Assembly (NCBI GenBank): GCA_018829445.1 | Contig: JAHJTV010000030.1 | Coordinates: forward strand, 40,463-104,462 | DNA length: 64,000 nucleotides | Reading direction: 5' to 3' | Origin: a bacterium | GTDB taxonomy: Bacteria > SAR324 > XYD2-FULL-50-16 | In this document: one piece after another, positions 46,244-56,419 of the stretch | Numbering within the stretch: position 1 is the first letter of the stretch | Layout of the letters: each line of letters opens with the position of its first letter | The notes under the pieces: generated by a model | Databases searched by the model: none | Told to the model about the DNA's origin: nothing | The model's input: only the letters and a program-made list of their open reading frames with translations | Program-made: the position numbers and the translations under genes

Positions 46244-47665
46244 TTATTCGGACGAATTAAGCTTAATTTTTTTCAGGCGTTTATTAACCGCCTGTTGAGA
46301 AATTCCCAGAAGGCTTGCCGCCATTGATTGGTTGCCTTTTGAACGTCTCATGGCTTCCTTGACAAGTTCCTGGTTTGCAACCTCGATTGTCGGTAGATTT
46401 GCGGGAAACACAATCTGGCAGGTGTTATCAGATGACACCTGTACATCAGTACTGTTTCTCTGCCTCTCAATGTATTTCTTTATTCCACTCATGGAAAGAA
46501 TACCGGACTTGTGATTACTGACCGCATCAAAAATAATGGATCTTAATTCTCTAATATTGCCCGGAAAGGAAAAGGTCTGCAGCAAATCAACAAGTTCCTT
46601 GGGAGCACTTGGTTTTTGGATTTTGAAAGAATTGGCAGCCTGCTCCAGAAAATACTCCAATAGCAGCGGAATATCATCCAGCCTCTCTCTCAAAGCTGGC
46701 ACTCTTACATGATGGATTCTAAGGCGATACAAGAGATCTTTTCGAAATCGTCCAACCTTTTGTAAGGCATTTAAGCTTTCATTGGTTGAGGTGATGATCC
46801 GTGTATTACATTTTTTAGTGTTATCCATACCTACCGAGCGGTATTCACCTTCCTGAAGAAGTCTGAGAAGTTTAACCTGTGAAGACAGGCTTAGATCGCC
46901 GATTTCATCCAGCAACAAAGTTCCGCCAGAAGCCTGTTCCACCAATCCCTTTCTGAGTTGATCCGCTCCGGTAAAAGCTCCTTTGGCATGTCCAAACAGA
47001 GTGTCAGAGAATACATTATCGTCCAGGCCGGCTACATTGACGGTTACAAATGGCCCGGAGCGCCCGCTCAGAGTGTGTATTGTTTTGGCGACCAATTCCT
47101 TACCAACACCGGTTTCTCCAGTAATCAACACAACCTGAGACGATCGGGCAATAGAATCGATATACCTGAATACGGAAAACATATTTCTATTGTTGGTAAT
47201 TATGTCTCGAAAAGCATCTGAATTTTTCAGTTCTTCATTAAAAAGATAGTTTTTTAATGAGCTGTTTTCTCTTTGTAATTCTCTAAATTCTGAAGCTTTT
47301 TTTACGGTTGTAACCAGTCGTTCTGCCTCAACCGGTTTTACCAGGTAATAAAAGGCTCCCTTCTTCATACAATGCACTGCTGTGTCGACATCCATTGTTC
47401 CGGTAAAGATAATGACCGGAATTTCCGGGTAATCTTCAGTAATGGTTTCTAACAATTCCTGACCGGAAAGATGTGGCATCTTCAAGTCCAGAAGTATGAC
47501 TTCCGCATGGTGTTTGGAAATCAGTTCCATAACCCGACGGCTGTCATTGCAGGTTATAATATTATTGAATCCTGCCATTCTCAACGTAGTGTCCATGGAA
47601 AGCAGGATGGAATCCTCATCGTCCACAATAATGATCGGGTGTTTAAAACCGTTGCTACACTTCAT
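46244..47665 (-). CDS. Sigma-54-dependent response regulator (NtrC family)
   Basis: 473 residues: receiver domain (IIIVDDEDSILLSM, Asp in VILLDLKMPHLSG), AAA+ activator domain (Walker A ITGETGVGKELVAK, sigma-54 contact loop GHAKGAFTGADQ, Walker B GGTLLLDEIGDLSL) and a C-terminal Fis-type helix-turn-helix (NQSMAASLLGISQQAVNKRL). Lies 15 bases after its partner kinase gene and converges with the carbonic anhydrase gene. Probably controls the OFA-acsA-can genes, by analogy with other acid-uptake systems. Confidence 0.93.
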   Translation of the reverse strand: MKCSNGFKHPIIIVDDEDSILLSMDTTLRMAGFNNIITCNDSRRVMELISKHHAEVILLDLKMPHLSGQELLETITEDYPEIPVIIFTGTMDVDTAVHCMKKGAFYYLVKPVEAERLVTTVKKASEFRELQRENSSLKNYLFNEELKNSDAFRDIITNNRNMFSVFRYIDSIARSSQVVLITGETGVGKELVAKTIHTLSGRSGPFVTVNVAGLDDNVFSDTLFGHAKGAFTGADQLRKGLVEQASGGTLLLDEIGDLSLSSQVKLLRLLQEGEYRSVGMDNTKKCNTRIITSTNESLNALQKVGRFRKDLLYRLRIHHVRVPALRERLDDIPLLLEYFLEQAANSFKIQKPSAPKELVDLLQTFSFPGNIRELRSIIFDAVSNHKSGILSMSGIKKYIERQRNSTDVQVSSDNTCQIVFPANLPTIEVANQELVKEAMRRSKGNQSMAASLLGISQQAVNKRLKKIKLNSSE

Positions 47666-47680
47666 TCTTCCTCTATTGGT

Positions 47681-49168
47681 TTATCGAGATGATTTAACAG
47701 GAAAGTAGATTTTTGCACTAGTCCCTTTACCAGGAAACGAAGTAAACTGCAGTTTTCCTCCATGATCTTCAACAATCCGGTTTGAAATGGCCAGTCCCAG
47801 GCCGGTGTTTTCGCTGCTATTTTTGGTGGTAAAAAAGGGGTCTTTAATACGATCCAGAACATCAAAAGGAATTCCGATTCCGGTATCCTTAACTTCAACA
47901 ACAATGCTGCCGGTTTTTTCGTCCAGATTTGTTGAAATGGATATACGTTCGCTGCTTTTTTCTAATGCCTGACAGGCATTTAGCAGAAGATTGATAATGA
48001 CCTGCTCGACTTTTTGTGCATTTCCCTTAAACAGAGGTAAATCGATGCGGTAATCATAGGCAAAGTGGTCGGTTTTTTTTTGGATAAGATTAGTAACCAA
48101 ACCAACCGCTTTTCTAACCGACTTATTAATATTAACATCATCATCCATTTCTGAAGGGTTAGATCGTGCGTAATCCTTTAATTCAGTGACGATCTCCTTG
48201 ATTCGATGAGCTCCATCCTGAATATGGTCCAGAAGAAGCGGTACTCTTTCATTAATTGTTTCGAAATCCATGCCGCCTATTTCAAAGCTTTTATTTGACT
48301 GATAGTGAGTTTGTACAATGGGGGAAAAACTCTGCCATATTTTTTTCAATAAAGGAGCATTTAAGAGTATAGAGGTGGCCGGATTATTGATCTCATGCGC
48401 GACTCCTGAAACCAGTGTGCCGATGGATGCCATTTTGGCTGCCTGATTTAAATGTTCGTTCTGCAGTTTGGCTTGCTGTTCAGCTTGTTTCTTTTGCCTT
48501 TCAAATTGAATCCCCTGCAAGATGATGAATAAGGAGAGAACAAAAAGAATCAGTAAAATGACAATGAATACGGTTGTCATTTTATGCGTAATCCTGGTTA
48601 TCTCATGCTTGACATCATGTACATAAATTCCGGTGCCCACAATCCAACCCCAGGGGGCGAATCCTTTTACAAAAGAGATTTTGGGAACAATTCGGTTGGG
48701 GTCATCTTTCCATTGCCACTGGTAATCGACAAACCCGTCACCTTTTAAGTTGACGATTTTAACAAATTCAACAAAAAGATGTTTACCTGATGGATCGGTG
48801 AAATCGGTCACATCTTGTGATTCCAGGTCTGTTCGGTAAGGATGCATTATAATCCTGGGGTGCATGTCGTTTATCCAAAAATAATCTTTGGATTCCGAAC
48901 CATAACGGATTCTTCTGATATGTTCTTTGGCCAGTCTCTGAGCTTCATCTTGGGGCAATATTCCTGCTTTTTCCTGCTCTTCGTAAAGATGGAGCGTACT
49001 CCAGGCTACTTCAGTCAGGTTGTGAATCAGATTGCGCCGGTTTGCCATCAGGGCATCTTCCAGAGAAGGAATAATCAACAGAAAAATGCTGGTGACAAAT
49101 AGAATAACCGATAGAATTTCCGGAAGAATAATTGATAATGGCACGTTTTGAAAAATTCTTTTGCTCAT
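47681..49168 (-). CDS. Sensor histidine kinase with Cache domain
   Basis: 495 residues. N-terminal helix (about 10-32), a periplasmic single Cache domain of the sCache_2 type (GSESKDYFWINDMHPRIIMH, WGWIVGTGIYV), second helix (~190-212), then HisKA with VSGVAHEINNPATSILLNAP and HATPase_c with DTGIGIPFDVLD and NTGLGLAISNRI. sCache_2 sensors often bind short organic acids, which suits the acetate genes next door. Cotranscribed with the NtrC-type regulator. Confidence 0.92.
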   Translation of the reverse strand: MSKRIFQNVPLSIILPEILSVILFVTSIFLLIIPSLEDALMANRRNLIHNLTEVAWSTLHLYEEQEKAGILPQDEAQRLAKEHIRRIRYGSESKDYFWINDMHPRIIMHPYRTDLESQDVTDFTDPSGKHLFVEFVKIVNLKGDGFVDYQWQWKDDPNRIVPKISFVKGFAPWGWIVGTGIYVHDVKHEITRITHKMTTVFIVILLILFVLSLFIILQGIQFERQKKQAEQQAKLQNEHLNQAAKMASIGTLVSGVAHEINNPATSILLNAPLLKKIWQSFSPIVQTHYQSNKSFEIGGMDFETINERVPLLLDHIQDGAHRIKEIVTELKDYARSNPSEMDDDVNINKSVRKAVGLVTNLIQKKTDHFAYDYRIDLPLFKGNAQKVEQVIINLLLNACQALEKSSERISISTNLDEKTGSIVVEVKDTGIGIPFDVLDRIKDPFFTTKNSSENTGLGLAISNRIVEDHGGKLQFTSFPGKGTSAKIYFPVKSSR

Positions 49169-49872
49169 TCCGATCTTTGGATTTGATATGGTTTTTATAA
49201 AATAAAGTTCGTCTTAAAAACAACGGTCTTTGGTTAAGGACAGGTTATTACCAAAAGAACCAGTTAATTATATCAAAGTATAGAAGCCACAATTATACAC
49301 CTTGGGAACAGTGCAGACTTTTCTGATTGAAAGGCATTAAAAATTTAATGTGCGATTTCGGAAATCTGCTGTTGGATGCCAGGAAACCCATAACCCCATA
49401 TCTGAATCAGAGGATTGATAAGAGGATAAGCCTTTGCGATTTCTCGCTTTCTCTCTCGACCTTGGATCCAGGGGCTAGCAAAGATGATAGAAACTTGGTT
49501 TTCTGAAGTCAAGGTATTATTCCATTTTTGAATAACCAAAATTTCTAATTAAAACATATCTGGGATTTTACCTATCTACCATTATTTATATTTGTCTGGA
49601 ACAAACCTATTTTTTAAAAACAATCAGCAGGTTTATGATAGGTTTTAGTTTTTAAGATTAAGTCTTGTATTAACTGTTGTTATAAATCGGGAGATAAATT
49701 ACCAGACGATAAGCGTTCTTAGCTTTTAATAAACACCTGTTTTTTGGGTGGAAATATCAAGGCTGGAATACAAGCATCAACAATTTGTTTAAGTATCCTT
49801 AAAAATCTTTGTTATTTAAGGAAAAAACGGTATACTCAGCTGACATCCGCTTTTTTATCAGAACTGATTGCC
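49169..49872. other. Spacer between divergent sensor kinase genes
   Basis: About 700 bases, AT-rich. It carries both promoters; a 64-codon frame on the minus strand has no recognisable features and was not accepted. Nothing else seen. Confidence 0.45.
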
Positions 49873-51786
49873 ATGAGAATAAAAACCAAAACCATTATTT
49901 TACTGACACTCATGTTTACTCTGTATGGAGCTGTGAATTTTTGCATTCAATACTTCATTATGTTTCCCCGGTTCGTCTCCCTGGAAGAAGGAGAAGCAAG
50001 GAAGGACATGCAACGCGTCATAAAAGCAATAAAAAGCGAAACGGGTCACCTAGATTCTCTCTGTCATGATTGGGCTGCCTGGGATGATACATATGACTAT
50101 ATTACAAATGTTTTTCGTGAATATGAGGAGTCTAATCTGCAGATCAGTACTTTTGTTGATAATAATATCAATCTCCTCTTCTTGGTAAATATTGAAGGCC
50201 GTGTTATCTGGGGAGAAATCCGTGATTCGGAAACAAAGGAACCGGTTAGGCTAGACCAGTTTGATCCAGCCAATTTTGGTGAAAATCAGCCGTTTTTGTT
50301 GTTCGAATTCAAAGGTAGATCGTTTGCCGAGGTTTCAAATAAAGGAGTTATCATGACTGAGAGGGGACCTATGTTGGTTTCATCTCGTCCAATCCTGAAA
50401 AGTGGCAATGAGGGTCCGGTTCGGGGTGCACTATTGATGGGGCGGTTTGTTGATTCGAATAAGATAGCGGAACTGATAACTCAAGTCAATGTTGCTTTCA
50501 ATGTCCTCCCTGTTGATTGTAAAATCAGTACTGAACAAAATGAGGCATGGATTAAAAAATTCATTGCTTCGGGAAAGGAGGTTGATGTGTTTGTTAAGAG
50601 CAAAACCATCAACCTCGTTTATGGCGTAATTAATGATATCCAGGGGAAACCCGTTATTTTACTCCAGGCGGAAATTCCACGGGAGATATCTCAAAAAGGG
50701 GCTGAAAGCATACAATATTCGTTGATAATGATATTAATCGCGCTGTTTCTGGTGCTGGTTATTGTCGTATTAATCTTACAGAAAACAATCATTAATCCCA
50801 CTGTCCTGTTAACCCGGCTTGTCTTAAGCATTCAGAAAACGGCTGATCTAAGAAACCGATTAACCGTTAATCGGAAAGATGAAATCGGCATGTTGCAACA
50901 AGAGTTCAATAATCTGCTTGAGCAGCTTGCCCTGACCAGAAAACGGCTCCTGGAGCAGTCTTATTATTCCGGTATGAGTGAAATGGTTCGCGGGATTCTG
51001 CACAATATCAGAAATTCTCTGAACCCTGTGGCGGCTCAACTGGAGCTATTGAGTCAAAAACTGAGTTTTTCCAGACGTGGCAAAATACAACAGGCACAGG
51101 ACGAATTTGTACGGAGTGATATTGATCCGCAAAGAAAAGAGGAATTAGCTCAATATATTCTGCTCAGTAACCAGTCGATGATGGATCTTTTAGAAAAATC
51201 CAAACAGAAAGCAGATCAGATTACACTGGGGATCAGGTTGATTGAGAGAATCCTGGACAACCACGAAAAATGGGCACATCAGGAACAACCGGTGGAGATC
51301 ATAAAGGTAAAGTCGCTGATTGAGAGTTCCTTATCAATGCTTGACAAAGAAAAGGTGAAGATCATTACTTTTGTCCTTGATCCGAATATGTCTGAACAGA
51401 TTACTGTAAAAGGCTACGAAATATTGTTGAAACAGGTTGTGGATAATATAGTCCTTAATGCTATTGAAGCAATAGATCGCTTTAATCAAAAGGAGGGGAT
51501 TATCTCTTTTCGTTCCAAAACTTTTGATATGGAAGGTAAAGCGATGGTTGATATCGAGATTTCCGATAATGGGGATGGACTCTCCGCAGTTGCACTGGAA
51601 AAGATTTTCAAAAGGGGTTATAGTTCAAAAAAACAGCAGGCTTCAGGAATAGGATTACATTGGTGTTCCAATACCCTTCAGTCAATGAATGGGAAATTAA
51701 CCGTAGAGAGTAATGGAGTTGGTCAAGGCTGTAGATTCCATTTGATCCTGCCGGAAGGTTGTGAAATGCATAAGGATAATGTATGA
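49873..51786 (+). CDS. Sensor histidine kinase with CHASE4 domain
   Basis: 637 residues from ATG 49873, which begins right at the first membrane helix (TKTIILLTLMFTLYGAVNF). The periplasmic part is a CHASE4 domain, with its signature LDSLCHDWAAWDDTYDYI near residue 65. A second helix (~285-305) leads to HAMP (NRKDEIGMLQQEFNNLLEQL), HisKA-like helices with LHNIRNSLNP and HATPase_c (DNGDGLSAVAL, GIGLHWCSNTL). Its stop overlaps the next start by 4 bases, so the two kinases are coupled. Confidence 0.9.
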   Translation: MRIKTKTIILLTLMFTLYGAVNFCIQYFIMFPRFVSLEEGEARKDMQRVIKAIKSETGHLDSLCHDWAAWDDTYDYITNVFREYEESNLQISTFVDNNINLLFLVNIEGRVIWGEIRDSETKEPVRLDQFDPANFGENQPFLLFEFKGRSFAEVSNKGVIMTERGPMLVSSRPILKSGNEGPVRGALLMGRFVDSNKIAELITQVNVAFNVLPVDCKISTEQNEAWIKKFIASGKEVDVFVKSKTINLVYGVINDIQGKPVILLQAEIPREISQKGAESIQYSLIMILIALFLVLVIVVLILQKTIINPTVLLTRLVLSIQKTADLRNRLTVNRKDEIGMLQQEFNNLLEQLALTRKRLLEQSYYSGMSEMVRGILHNIRNSLNPVAAQLELLSQKLSFSRRGKIQQAQDEFVRSDIDPQRKEELAQYILLSNQSMMDLLEKSKQKADQITLGIRLIERILDNHEKWAHQEQPVEIIKVKSLIESSLSMLDKEKVKIITFVLDPNMSEQITVKGYEILLKQVVDNIVLNAIEAIDRFNQKEGIISFRSKTFDMEGKAMVDIEISDNGDGLSAVALEKIFKRGYSSKKQQASGIGLHWCSNTLQSMNGKLTVESNGVGQGCRFHLILPEGCEMHKDNV

Positions 51787-54308
51787 GTGGTAAAACTGAA
51801 AAACTGTCACGAATTCTGATTGCTGATGATGAACAGGAAATCCTTGATATTTTTGTTGAGACACTGATGCCTGGGGAAACCCTGACAAAAGAGGATACGC
51901 AACTGTCAGCAATGGAGGGGAGATTATTTGGAGATACGACCCTAAATGAGAACAATACGAGATTTGAGGTTGTAACCTGTCGGCAGGCAACTGATGCAGT
52001 AAACTATATTGAGCGGTCCTACAAAGACAAGAATCCGTTTTCTATTGTTTTCCTGGATGTACGCATGCCTCCCGGCGAAAATGGGATATGGGCAGCACAG
52101 CGAATTCGGGAACTGGATGCGGAAATAGAGATTGTGCTGGTTACCGGGTATTCTGATGTGCAACCTGAATCTTTTTTTAATCAGGTGCTTCCGGTGCATA
52201 AACTATTGTTTGTTAGAAAGCCGTTTTTTCCTCAGGAGATCCTGCAGTTTGCTCATTCTCTTGGTGAAAAGTGGAGAACGGAAAAAGAGCTGAAAGAGAA
52301 TAGAGCACAACTGGCAAAAAAACTGGAACTGGGTGATCAGGAACTCAAACGGCTTAATGAGGAGTTAACGAAGGATCTGGCTGACAGAAAAAAAGTGGAA
52401 GCAGATCTGAAAAGATTTCGCCTGGCCATGGACATTGCTGCTGAAGGTATTTTTATTACAGACCCCGATAGCGGACAGTTCCTGGATGTTAACCAACGCG
52501 CCTGTGGTCAGCTTGGGTATGAACGTAGCGAACTGCTGAGCAAGACTGTCATGGATATCGAAACCATCTTTCCCACACTGGAGGATTTCAGGGAGCATGT
52601 CAAGGCTGTCAGGAAAAAGAAGGGCTCTATTTTGATAGCCAGAGGGGAACAGGTGCGCAAAGACGGGAAAGTATTTCCGGTGGAAGTTGGAGTTTGTATC
52701 CAGAGAGTTGAAAATCAGGAATTATTGTTGTCAACAGTCAGGGATATTACAGAGTGGAAACAGGTGACTGATGAATTATCGGCCAGTAGAGAACACCTGG
52801 CGCAGGCACAGCAGATTTCGCACCTGGGAAGTTGGGAATGGGATCTGACAACAGGAATCACCAAATGGTCCGACGAGGGATATCGAATCTTCGGTTCAAT
52901 TCCTCAAAGCCATCCCATTGATATTGATCTTATCAAGGAGCGTCTCCATCCTGATGATGTTCGCATTTTGATTGATGATGTTGTAAAAGCACTGAAACAG
53001 GGGGTTGAATTCGATTCCGAATACCGCTTGATTGTTCCCGATGAAGGGAAAAAATATGTTCGGGTGAGAGGGCAGGCGTATCAGGACGATTCCGGTCAGA
53101 CAATAAAAATAGTGGGGACGGCCCAGGATATAACCAAGCGGAAACACCACGAGAAAGAGATGCAGCACCTTAGAAACCTGCTGTCAAATATTATTGATTC
53201 CATGCCATCTATTTTGATCGGTTTGGATGAGAAAGGAAAGATCAACCAATGGAATCGCGAAGCACAAAAATTTACAGGAATATCGGCCACGGATGCATAC
53301 AATAACCAGCTTTCCGATGTATATCCCAAGTTTATTGTTGCGGCAGATATGGCACTGAGGGCGATTACCGAAGGCTCAATCATTCAGGAATCCAAGCTTT
53401 CCATCAGCCAGGATAGTAAGAATTTTCTATTTAATATTGTTGTTTATCCTTTAATCACCGACAAAATTGAAGGTGCAGTCGTACTGATCGAGAATGTTAC
53501 GGAAAAAGTACGCATGGAAGAGATCATGCTGCAAACCGAAAAGATGTTTACCGTTGGCGGACTGGCAGCAGGAATGGCACACGAAATCAACAATCCTCTG
53601 GCTGGGATAATACAGAATCTGCAGGTCATCAGAAACCGACTCTCTTCAAGTATTGCCAAGAATGAGTTAATCGCAAAAGAGTGCGGAACAACCATGGCGA
53701 TTATTGAAGACTATATTAAGAGGCGGAACCTGGATAAGTCTATTCAGAGGGTGATAGATGCAGGTCAGCGGGCAGCAAGGATTGTGGAAAACATGCTCAA
53801 CTTCAGTTATAAAGCTGGAACGGTTTATACCATGCATAGTCTGGTAGATTTGCTGGAAAGCTCCATCGAATTGGCCTGCAATGAATATGATTTGAAGAAG
53901 AGATTTGATTTCAGGCACATAGAACTCATTAAAGAGTATGATCCCAAAGCTCCCCGGGTGCCGTGCGAGGGAAATACGATGCAGCAGGTATTCTTCAATA
54001 TTCTCAAAAATGGGGCTTATGCCATGGCTAATCATACACAGTCATCAGAGCAGCCCCGCTTCATTTTCAGGATTGTTCCGGAAAAGGAGATGGTGAGAGT
54101 GGAAATAGAAGATAATGGGCCCGGGATCGATGAGGAAACACGGAAGCGAGTATTTGAACCGTTTTTTACCACAAAGGAGAAGGGGGTTGGAACAGGTTTG
54201 GGATTGGCCGTGTCTTACTTTATTGTCACCGAGAATCACGGTGGAGAAATATTGGTTGACTCCAAACCCGGAAAGGGCTCCAACTTCATCATTCGACTTC
54301 CCATCTGA
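51783..54308 (+). CDS. Receiver-PAS-PAS-PAS histidine kinase, cytoplasmic
   Basis: 841 residues without membrane helices. The N-terminal receiver (ILIADDEQEILDIF, Asp in FLDVRMPPGENG) has a ~40-residue insert before its second strand. Then a coiled coil, PAS 1 (~205-325), PAS 2 (~340-450, with GSWEWDLTTGITKW), PAS 3 (~460-575), HisKA with AAGMAHEINNPLAGIIQNLQ and HATPase_c with DNGPGIDEETRKRV and GTGLGLAVSYFI. A receiver at the front suggests that the membrane kinase just upstream passes phosphate to it, a relay within one operon. Confidence 0.9.
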   Translation: MSGKTEKLSRILIADDEQEILDIFVETLMPGETLTKEDTQLSAMEGRLFGDTTLNENNTRFEVVTCRQATDAVNYIERSYKDKNPFSIVFLDVRMPPGENGIWAAQRIRELDAEIEIVLVTGYSDVQPESFFNQVLPVHKLLFVRKPFFPQEILQFAHSLGEKWRTEKELKENRAQLAKKLELGDQELKRLNEELTKDLADRKKVEADLKRFRLAMDIAAEGIFITDPDSGQFLDVNQRACGQLGYERSELLSKTVMDIETIFPTLEDFREHVKAVRKKKGSILIARGEQVRKDGKVFPVEVGVCIQRVENQELLLSTVRDITEWKQVTDELSASREHLAQAQQISHLGSWEWDLTTGITKWSDEGYRIFGSIPQSHPIDIDLIKERLHPDDVRILIDDVVKALKQGVEFDSEYRLIVPDEGKKYVRVRGQAYQDDSGQTIKIVGTAQDITKRKHHEKEMQHLRNLLSNIIDSMPSILIGLDEKGKINQWNREAQKFTGISATDAYNNQLSDVYPKFIVAADMALRAITEGSIIQESKLSISQDSKNFLFNIVVYPLITDKIEGAVVLIENVTEKVRMEEIMLQTEKMFTVGGLAAGMAHEINNPLAGIIQNLQVIRNRLSSSIAKNELIAKECGTTMAIIEDYIKRRNLDKSIQRVIDAGQRAARIVENMLNFSYKAGTVYTMHSLVDLLESSIELACNEYDLKKRFDFRHIELIKEYDPKAPRVPCEGNTMQQVFFNILKNGAYAMANHTQSSEQPRFIFRIVPEKEMVRVEIEDNGPGIDEETRKRVFEPFFTTKEKGVGTGLGLAVSYFIVTENHGGEILVDSKPGKGSNFIIRLPI

Positions 54309-54325
54309 AAATCCGCATTCCCCTC

Positions 54326-54352
54326 AAGGGGAGGATATAATGCACCTCCCTT
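54326..54352. terminator. Weak hairpin between convergent genes
   Basis: AAGGGGAGG pairs with CCTCCCTT (one bulged G) round a 10-base loop, between the kinase stop and the galE stop. No strong T run; it could serve both directions. Confidence 0.35.
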
Positions 54353-54366
54353 CTGGCACCTTCTGT

Positions 54367-55338
54367 TTAACGGTTTTTATAAACCTCCCAGGTGGAAGAG
54401 ATAATGGTTTTAAGATCGCTGAATTGGGGTTTCCATTTCAGGAGTTCATTAGCCTTTTTCGAGTGAGCATACAGATCAGCAGGATCACCCGGTCGTCGTC
54501 CAACGATTGAATGCGGGACTTTTTTACCCGATACTTGTTCGGTCATTTTGATCACCTCCATAACCGAGCAGCCCTTGCCTGTCCCCAGGTTAACAGTTAG
54601 AGGTTTCCGTTCTCTCAGGACGTATTGAAACGCTTTCAAATGGCCATCAGCCAGATCGGAAACATGAACATAGTCTCTGACTCCGGTCCCGTCTGGCGTT
54701 GGATAGTCGTTACCGTAAACTTCAACCTTGTCTCTTCTACCAATGGCAGCTTCCATTACAATGGGAATCAGGTTGGCAGGGTTGCGTTCCAGCCCTTTGA
54801 TATTCCCATCGGGATCATAACCGGCGGCGTTGAAGTAGCGCAGACTAGCGAAATGTATTCCTTTGAGACGATAAAACCAGTCAAACAGACGTTCGATTTC
54901 CAGTTTGGTGAATCCGTAGAAATTGATGGGGTCAAGAGGGTGATCCTCGGTCAGGGGAAGCTGTTGCGGCATTCCATAGACAGCGGCTGTTGAAGAGAAA
55001 ATTACAATTTTCGTTCTGGAGTTGGAAAGGGCTTCCAGTAGGTTCACCGCTCCATTTATGTTCTGGTAGGCGTATTTTTCCGGGATAATCATCGATTCGC
55101 CGGCAGCCTTTAAGGCGGCCAGGTGGATAACCCCGTCGTAGGGTTTTTTGAAGACATCATCCAGGGCCATGCGATCCATGATATCAGCATGAATAAAGTG
55201 GGCTTTTTCAAAGAGATTAATCTGTCGACCGGAACTGAGGTTATCCAGAACGGTAACATCAAAGCCCGCATTTAAAAAAGAGAGTACAACATGGCTGCCA
55301 ATATAACCTGCACCACCGATCACCAAAATTGATTTCAT
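54367..55338 (-). CDS. galE: UDP-glucose 4-epimerase
   Basis: 323 residues, short-chain dehydrogenase fold with bound NAD: GGAGYIGSHVVLSFLNAG at the N-terminus, SSTAAVYGMPQQLPLTEDHP with the catalytic Ser, and FYGFTKLEIERL with the Tyr-x3-Lys pair. Interconverts UDP-galactose and UDP-glucose. Last gene of the galactose operon, 52 bases after the regulator gene. Confidence 0.95.
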   Translation of the reverse strand: MKSILVIGGAGYIGSHVVLSFLNAGFDVTVLDNLSSGRQINLFEKAHFIHADIMDRMALDDVFKKPYDGVIHLAALKAAGESMIIPEKYAYQNINGAVNLLEALSNSRTKIVIFSSTAAVYGMPQQLPLTEDHPLDPINFYGFTKLEIERLFDWFYRLKGIHFASLRYFNAAGYDPDGNIKGLERNPANLIPIVMEAAIGRRDKVEVYGNDYPTPDGTGVRDYVHVSDLADGHLKAFQYVLRERKPLTVNLGTGKGCSVMEVIKMTEQVSGKKVPHSIVGRRPGDPADLYAHSKKANELLKWKPQFSDLKTIISSTWEVYKNR

Positions 55339-55390
55339 ATCCCTTCCTGTTAGTTACTGTTAATCCCTGAAAAATAGTCTTGACTAAAAC

Positions 55391-56410
55391 TTATACACGA
55401 TTGTGTTTGACCGATTCTCCGGCACAGAGGATCGGTTTAATCTTGGATGTAATCTGTCTCTGATCTTGAATAACATCCAGGAGAGACCAGAATGCCTTTT
55501 CATAAACCCGGTTCAACTGAAGATCAATGGTTGTTAATTGAAACGGCAAAGCATTAATTACCGGTAGATTATCATATCCAATGATACCAACATCATTAGG
55601 AATTTCAAGACCAGACCGCATCAAGGCATGAATAATTCCTATGGCAGTTAAATCATTCACAACCCCTATGGAGTCTATTTTGCTTTGCCTGATCGCTTGA
55701 ACCAGTTGTTCTCCGGCTTGTTGCCCACCTTCGATCGACGGATGAACCTGAATTACCTGCAGGGAAGTTTTTCCATAAACCGATAAAAATCCCGCCAGAC
55801 GTTGCTGATGGGAAAACGTCTCTGCCAGGGCTCCGGTAATATAAACTGGTCGATCATAACCGGATTTTTTTAGCTGATTAGCCTGGATTGCTCCTCCCGA
55901 GTAATTATCCGTGCTTACCCTGTTGGCGTTTTTGAATCCTTCGGTATGGTGACAGCAGACATAAGGCAGTTCGCTTTCTACCAGAATGTTGATAGAATCT
56001 TCAGTCTCAAAATTAAAACCGATGATACCATCGCAAATGGCGGGGGTGGCAATTTCAAGAATCTCTTTCTCTGAAGTCACGGTTTGCAGCCGCAAATGGT
56101 AAAGGGTTTTTTCAGCTTCTTTTGTCAGAGTTCTTATTATTTCTGCGTAGAACGCATTGTAATGCCGCAGCTGGGTCCATTGGTATCTGTCCGTGTAATG
56201 CCTTTCAAGAAACAAAATCACACCGCTGCCGTTCCGTCTAAGGGCACTGGCGTATTTATTGGGACAATAACCAAGGTCTTGGGCAGCTGTCTTTACCCTC
56301 TCCACCTTTTCTGCAATTACCGAGTTCGGGCGATTATATACCCTGGAAACAGTTGCTTCACTGACTCCAGCCTCCAGCGCTACCTGTTTTCGGGTGGGTG
56401 CTTTAGACAT
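55391..56410 (-). CDS. LacI-family repressor (probable galactose regulator)
   Basis: 339 residues. N-terminal LacI helix-turn-helix and hinge (KQVALEAGVSEATVSRVYNR, then CPNKYASALRRNGSG), followed by a periplasmic-binding-protein-like effector domain (GIIGYDNLPVINALPFQLTT). Placed within the gal genes, 9 bases after galK. The palindrome TGTACACGTGTACA before galT has the form and position of its operator. Confidence 0.92.
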   Translation of the reverse strand: MSKAPTRKQVALEAGVSEATVSRVYNRPNSVIAEKVERVKTAAQDLGYCPNKYASALRRNGSGVILFLERHYTDRYQWTQLRHYNAFYAEIIRTLTKEAEKTLYHLRLQTVTSEKEILEIATPAICDGIIGFNFETEDSINILVESELPYVCCHHTEGFKNANRVSTDNYSGGAIQANQLKKSGYDRPVYITGALAETFSHQQRLAGFLSVYGKTSLQVIQVHPSIEGGQQAGEQLVQAIRQSKIDSIGVVNDLTAIGIIHALMRSGLEIPNDVGIIGYDNLPVINALPFQLTTIDLQLNRVYEKAFWSLLDVIQDQRQITSKIKPILCAGESVKHNRV

Positions 56411-56419
56411 GATGGCTGC

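Noticed and set aside
49345..49539. 64-codon open frame on the minus strand
   Set aside because: No ribosome site, no recognisable domain, and it lies in a divergent promoter region.
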